Part shown: positions 62,343 to 64,000 of the stretch, in pieces
Position numbering within the stretch: position 1 is the stretch's first letter
Layout: the number at the start of each line of letters is the position of its first letter
NCBI RefSeq assembly: GCF_963678185.1
Contig: NZ_OY782757.1
Span: 806,001 to 870,000 of the forward strand
DNA: 64,000 nucleotides
Origin: an uncultured Tolumonas sp.
GTDB lineage: Bacteria; Pseudomonadota; Gammaproteobacteria; Enterobacterales; Aeromonadaceae
Reading direction: 5' to 3'
The notes under the pieces: model-generated
Told to the model about the DNA's origin: nothing
Seen by the model: only the letters and a program-made list of their open reading frames with translations
The model's database searches: none
Made by a program: the position numbers and the translations under genes

Positions 62343-63011
62343 ATGGATCATCGTTTTAGTCAGGAAAAGATTGATGGTGTTTATCAGGCCATCTATGAAC
62401 GTCGGGATATCCGTGAATTCACACAAGAAAAACTACCCGAAGGTTTAATGGATCGCCTGTTCCATGCTGCACATTTTGCCCCGTCTGTGGGTTATATGCA
62501 GCCATGGCGCATGATCCATATCAAGAGCCCGGAGATTCGGCAACAAGTTGCAGATTTAGTAGAAACGGAACGCCAATCAACCGCCAGTCAACTACCCAGC
62601 CGTCAGCAAGAGTTTTTGAAACTAAAAATTGAAGGCCTTGCCAGTTGTCAGGAAGTCGTGGTGATCGCGTTAATGCAAGGTCGTGAAGCGCATATTTTTG
62701 GCCGCCGAACTATGCCCGAGATGGATCTGGCTTCTGCGGCTTGTGCAATCCAGAACATGTGGTTAGCGGCACGCGCCGAGGGTGCAGGCTTAGGTTGGGT
62801 CTCTTTTTTTGAACCCGAGAAATTGGCAAAACTATTAAAAATGCCGGAAGGTGCAACACCCATTGCGATTCTCTGTATTGGTTCCGTGGCTCAATTTCCG
62901 GAAAAACCACTCTTGGATAGTCTTGGCTGGGGTAAACGCTTACCCATGGAGCAGGTCGTTTTTACTGACCTTTGGCCAGAGGATGCCCCAAGTACGCCAC
63001 CCGCTTATTAG
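62343..63011 (+). CDS. bluB: 5,6-dimethylbenzimidazole synthase BluB
   Basis: 222 residues of the nitroreductase fold. RRDIREFTQEKLPE, HFAPSVGYMQPWRMI and GRRTMPEMDLASAACAIQNMWLAARAEGAGLGWVSFFEP match BluB. BluB fragments reduced FMN with oxygen to form the lower ligand of vitamin B12. The MQPWR and GLGWVSFF parts separate it from ordinary nitroreductases. No other cobalamin gene is in the window, since cobA here serves siroheme. Confidence 0.9.
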   Translation: MDHRFSQEKIDGVYQAIYERRDIREFTQEKLPEGLMDRLFHAAHFAPSVGYMQPWRMIHIKSPEIRQQVADLVETERQSTASQLPSRQQEFLKLKIEGLASCQEVVVIALMQGREAHIFGRRTMPEMDLASAACAIQNMWLAARAEGAGLGWVSFFEPEKLAKLLKMPEGATPIAILCIGSVAQFPEKPLLDSLGWGKRLPMEQVVFTDLWPEDAPSTPPAY

Positions 63012-63054
63012 TCAGTAAGAACTGATATTTACCTACTAAAACCGGAAAGCGCTA

Positions 63055-63153
63055 ATGACAATCAGACTAATGATCCAAGAAGAATTTCTGCTGTTCTGGC
63101 TAAATGGTTACGTTGTCCCCCATGCGATGAATCAATGGCTGATTGCTGAATGA
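63055..63153 (+). CDS. Micro-ORF translationally coupled to yqaA
   Basis: 32 codons (starts MTIRLMIQEEFLLFWLNGY, ends LIAE). GGAAAG lies seven bases upstream, and its stop overlaps the next start codon (ATGA, 63150-63153). The peptide is amphipathic to hydrophobic. It could be a real small protein or a leader that controls translation of yqaA. Confidence 0.5.
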   Translation: MTIRLMIQEEFLLFWLNGYVVPHAMNQWLIAE

Positions 63154-63581
63154 TTGAAGTGTCGGTTTATGGCGGGTTATTTCTGGTTGCCCTGCTGTCT
63201 GCTTCTATTTTGCCGTTACAGTCAGAAGCGGTTTTAGTGGGTTTGTTATTGAGCAATAACTACCCGGTCTGGTTATTACTGGCGGTTGCTAGCATCGGGA
63301 ATGTGCTCGGCTCATTACTGAACTGGTATTTAGGTAAATATCTGCAGCATTTTCAGCAACGACGTTGGTTTCCGGTTAAACCAGAACAGCTGGACAAAGC
63401 CAGCCGCTGGTATCTTAAATATGGTAAGTGGTCGCTGTTATTAAGCTGGGTGCCCATTATTGGCGATCCGCTGACGGTCATTGCGGGCGTATTACGCGAA
63501 CCATTCCTGCCATTTTTGCTGTTAGTGACTATCGCGAAAGTCTCGCGCTACTTAGTGCTGGCTGGGATCACATTGCTTTAA
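63150..63581 (+). CDS. yqaA: YqaA/DedA-superfamily membrane protein
   Basis: 143 residues with four or so helices. The SNARE-associated/DedA core is seen (LPLQSEAVLVGLLLSN, GNVLGSLLNWYLGKYL, KYGKWSLLLSWVPIIGDPLTVIAGVLREPFLPFL). YqaA proteins are small members of the DedA group, linked to lipid flipping or membrane homeostasis in better-known relatives. Start at 63150, coupled to the micro-ORF. Confidence 0.85.
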   Translation: MIEVSVYGGLFLVALLSASILPLQSEAVLVGLLLSNNYPVWLLLAVASIGNVLGSLLNWYLGKYLQHFQQRRWFPVKPEQLDKASRWYLKYGKWSLLLSWVPIIGDPLTVIAGVLREPFLPFLLLVTIAKVSRYLVLAGITLL

Positions 63582-63703
63582 CAGCGACTTGATGCGTTTC
63601 GCATATCAAATATGCATTAGAAATATCTATTTTCTGTGCTAAGCACGCCGCAGCGCCACCAGTTGTGATATATTCTGAATGTTAACGCTGATGAGCAAAT
63701 GAG

Positions 63704-64000
63704 ATGAAACTAACCACTTATACCGATTATGGTCTGCGAACCCTGATGTTTATGGCCTGCCTGCCGCCCGGTGCGCGGAGTAGCGTGGTTGAGATCAGCA
63801 ACTACTACGATATCTCGCGTAACCATATGGTGAAGGTTGTGGTGCAGTTAGTGAGTCTGGGTTATCTCAGTTCGACTCGTGGAAAAAACGGCGGTATTAC
63901 GCTGGCGCGATTGCCGCGTGATATTCGTATCGGGCAGGTGATCCGGGATTTAGAAAATAATCTGAATGGTGTGGACTGTGGCTCGCCAGGCTGTAAATTG
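63704..64000 (+). CDS. nsrR: Rrf2-family nitric oxide-sensing repressor NsrR, N-terminal part (3' end outside window)
   Basis: 99 residues are visible. Rrf2 winged HTH (KLTTYTDYGLRTLMFMACL, SVVEISNYYDISRNHMVKVVVQL, GYLSSTRGKNGGITLAR) and the beginning of the Fe-S ligand region with C92 and C97. E. coli NsrR uses cysteines near 91, 96 and 102; the third lies beyond the window. NsrR controls nitric oxide defence genes. The VDCGSPGCKL spacing and TYTDYGLR start fit NsrR better than IscR. Confidence 0.88.
   Translation, partial: MKLTTYTDYGLRTLMFMACLPPGARSSVVEISNYYDISRNHMVKVVVQLVSLGYLSSTRGKNGGITLARLPRDIRIGQVIRDLENNLNGVDCGSPGCKL

Noticed and set aside
1-64000. tRNA, rRNA, CRISPR arrays, prophage or complete insertion sequence
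   Set aside because: Read for cloverleaf-like 3' ends, regular spaced repeats, transposase and phage genes; none recognised. A tRNA scan would be needed to exclude single tRNAs.

Overview
The window is a dense stretch of bacterial chromosome of moderate GC with short intergenic gaps. Gene content (class I fumarase, DASS carriers, kgu/Entner-Doudoroff genes, nas/nir and moa genes, NsrR, YegD, YqaA) points to a facultatively anaerobic gammaproteobacterium. An Aeromonadales member such as a Tolumonas relative is my best guess, by inference only. I recognised no rRNA, tRNA, CRISPR array or complete insertion sequence.

Layout. 1-3221: metals, with the end of an MntH/Nramp gene, a CadR/ZntR-type MerR regulator, its palindromic operator, a palindromic intergenic repeat and a Zn/Cd/Pb P-type ATPase. 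3358-12752: carbon and anaerobic metabolism, with a lactate/malate dehydrogenase-like enzyme, an acetyltransferase, class I fumarase, a DASS dicarboxylate carrier, a long AT-rich spacer with a perfect FNR box, a three-domain OYE/FMN-bind/FAD fumarate reductase and a cytoplasmic ApbE that would flavinylate it. 12806-13639: an exported dienelactone-hydrolase-like protein.

13725-33321 is one long minus-strand nitrate assimilation region. In transcription order it is nasA, cobA, nasT (ANTAR), nrtA-nrtB-nrtC, a NarK-type carrier, a fused PP2C phosphatase/Ser-Thr kinase, nirB, nirD, moeA, moeB, moaA, mobA, moaB, moaC, moaD, moaE. It covers nitrate uptake, reduction to ammonium, siroheme and molybdenum cofactor. 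Three leaders (before nasA, nrtA and nirB) carry sigma-54-like promoters and ANTAR-type hexaloop/terminator structures. The nirB leader is a duplicate of the nasT 3' end plus the nrtA leader, and still carries the last codons of nasT as a fossil.

33587-42922: a deleted uracil-DNA-glycosylase-family pseudogene, two small genes, a zinc-type CDF exporter, a GhrB-type reductase, a three-lipoprotein CsgG/DUF4810/DUF799 operon, and a P2-type cation ATPase translationally coupled to an MFS carrier. 42925-45228: a deoR-PHP-phosphoribosyltransferase operon of unknown function. 45568-53194: 2-ketogluconate catabolism (kguE, K, T, D) joined to edd-eda and a PtxS-like LacI regulator, with a palindromic operator upstream and a near copy inside kguK. 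53225-57177: a TonB-ExbB-ExbD operon with two small membrane proteins and a PepSY protein, under a Fur-like box inside a 53-bp inverted repeat. 57380-64000: an AbrB-family membrane protein, an Hsp70-like protein (YegD), an SDR, a siderophore-interacting protein divergent from a MarR regulator, BluB, a micro-ORF coupled to YqaA, and the start of nsrR.
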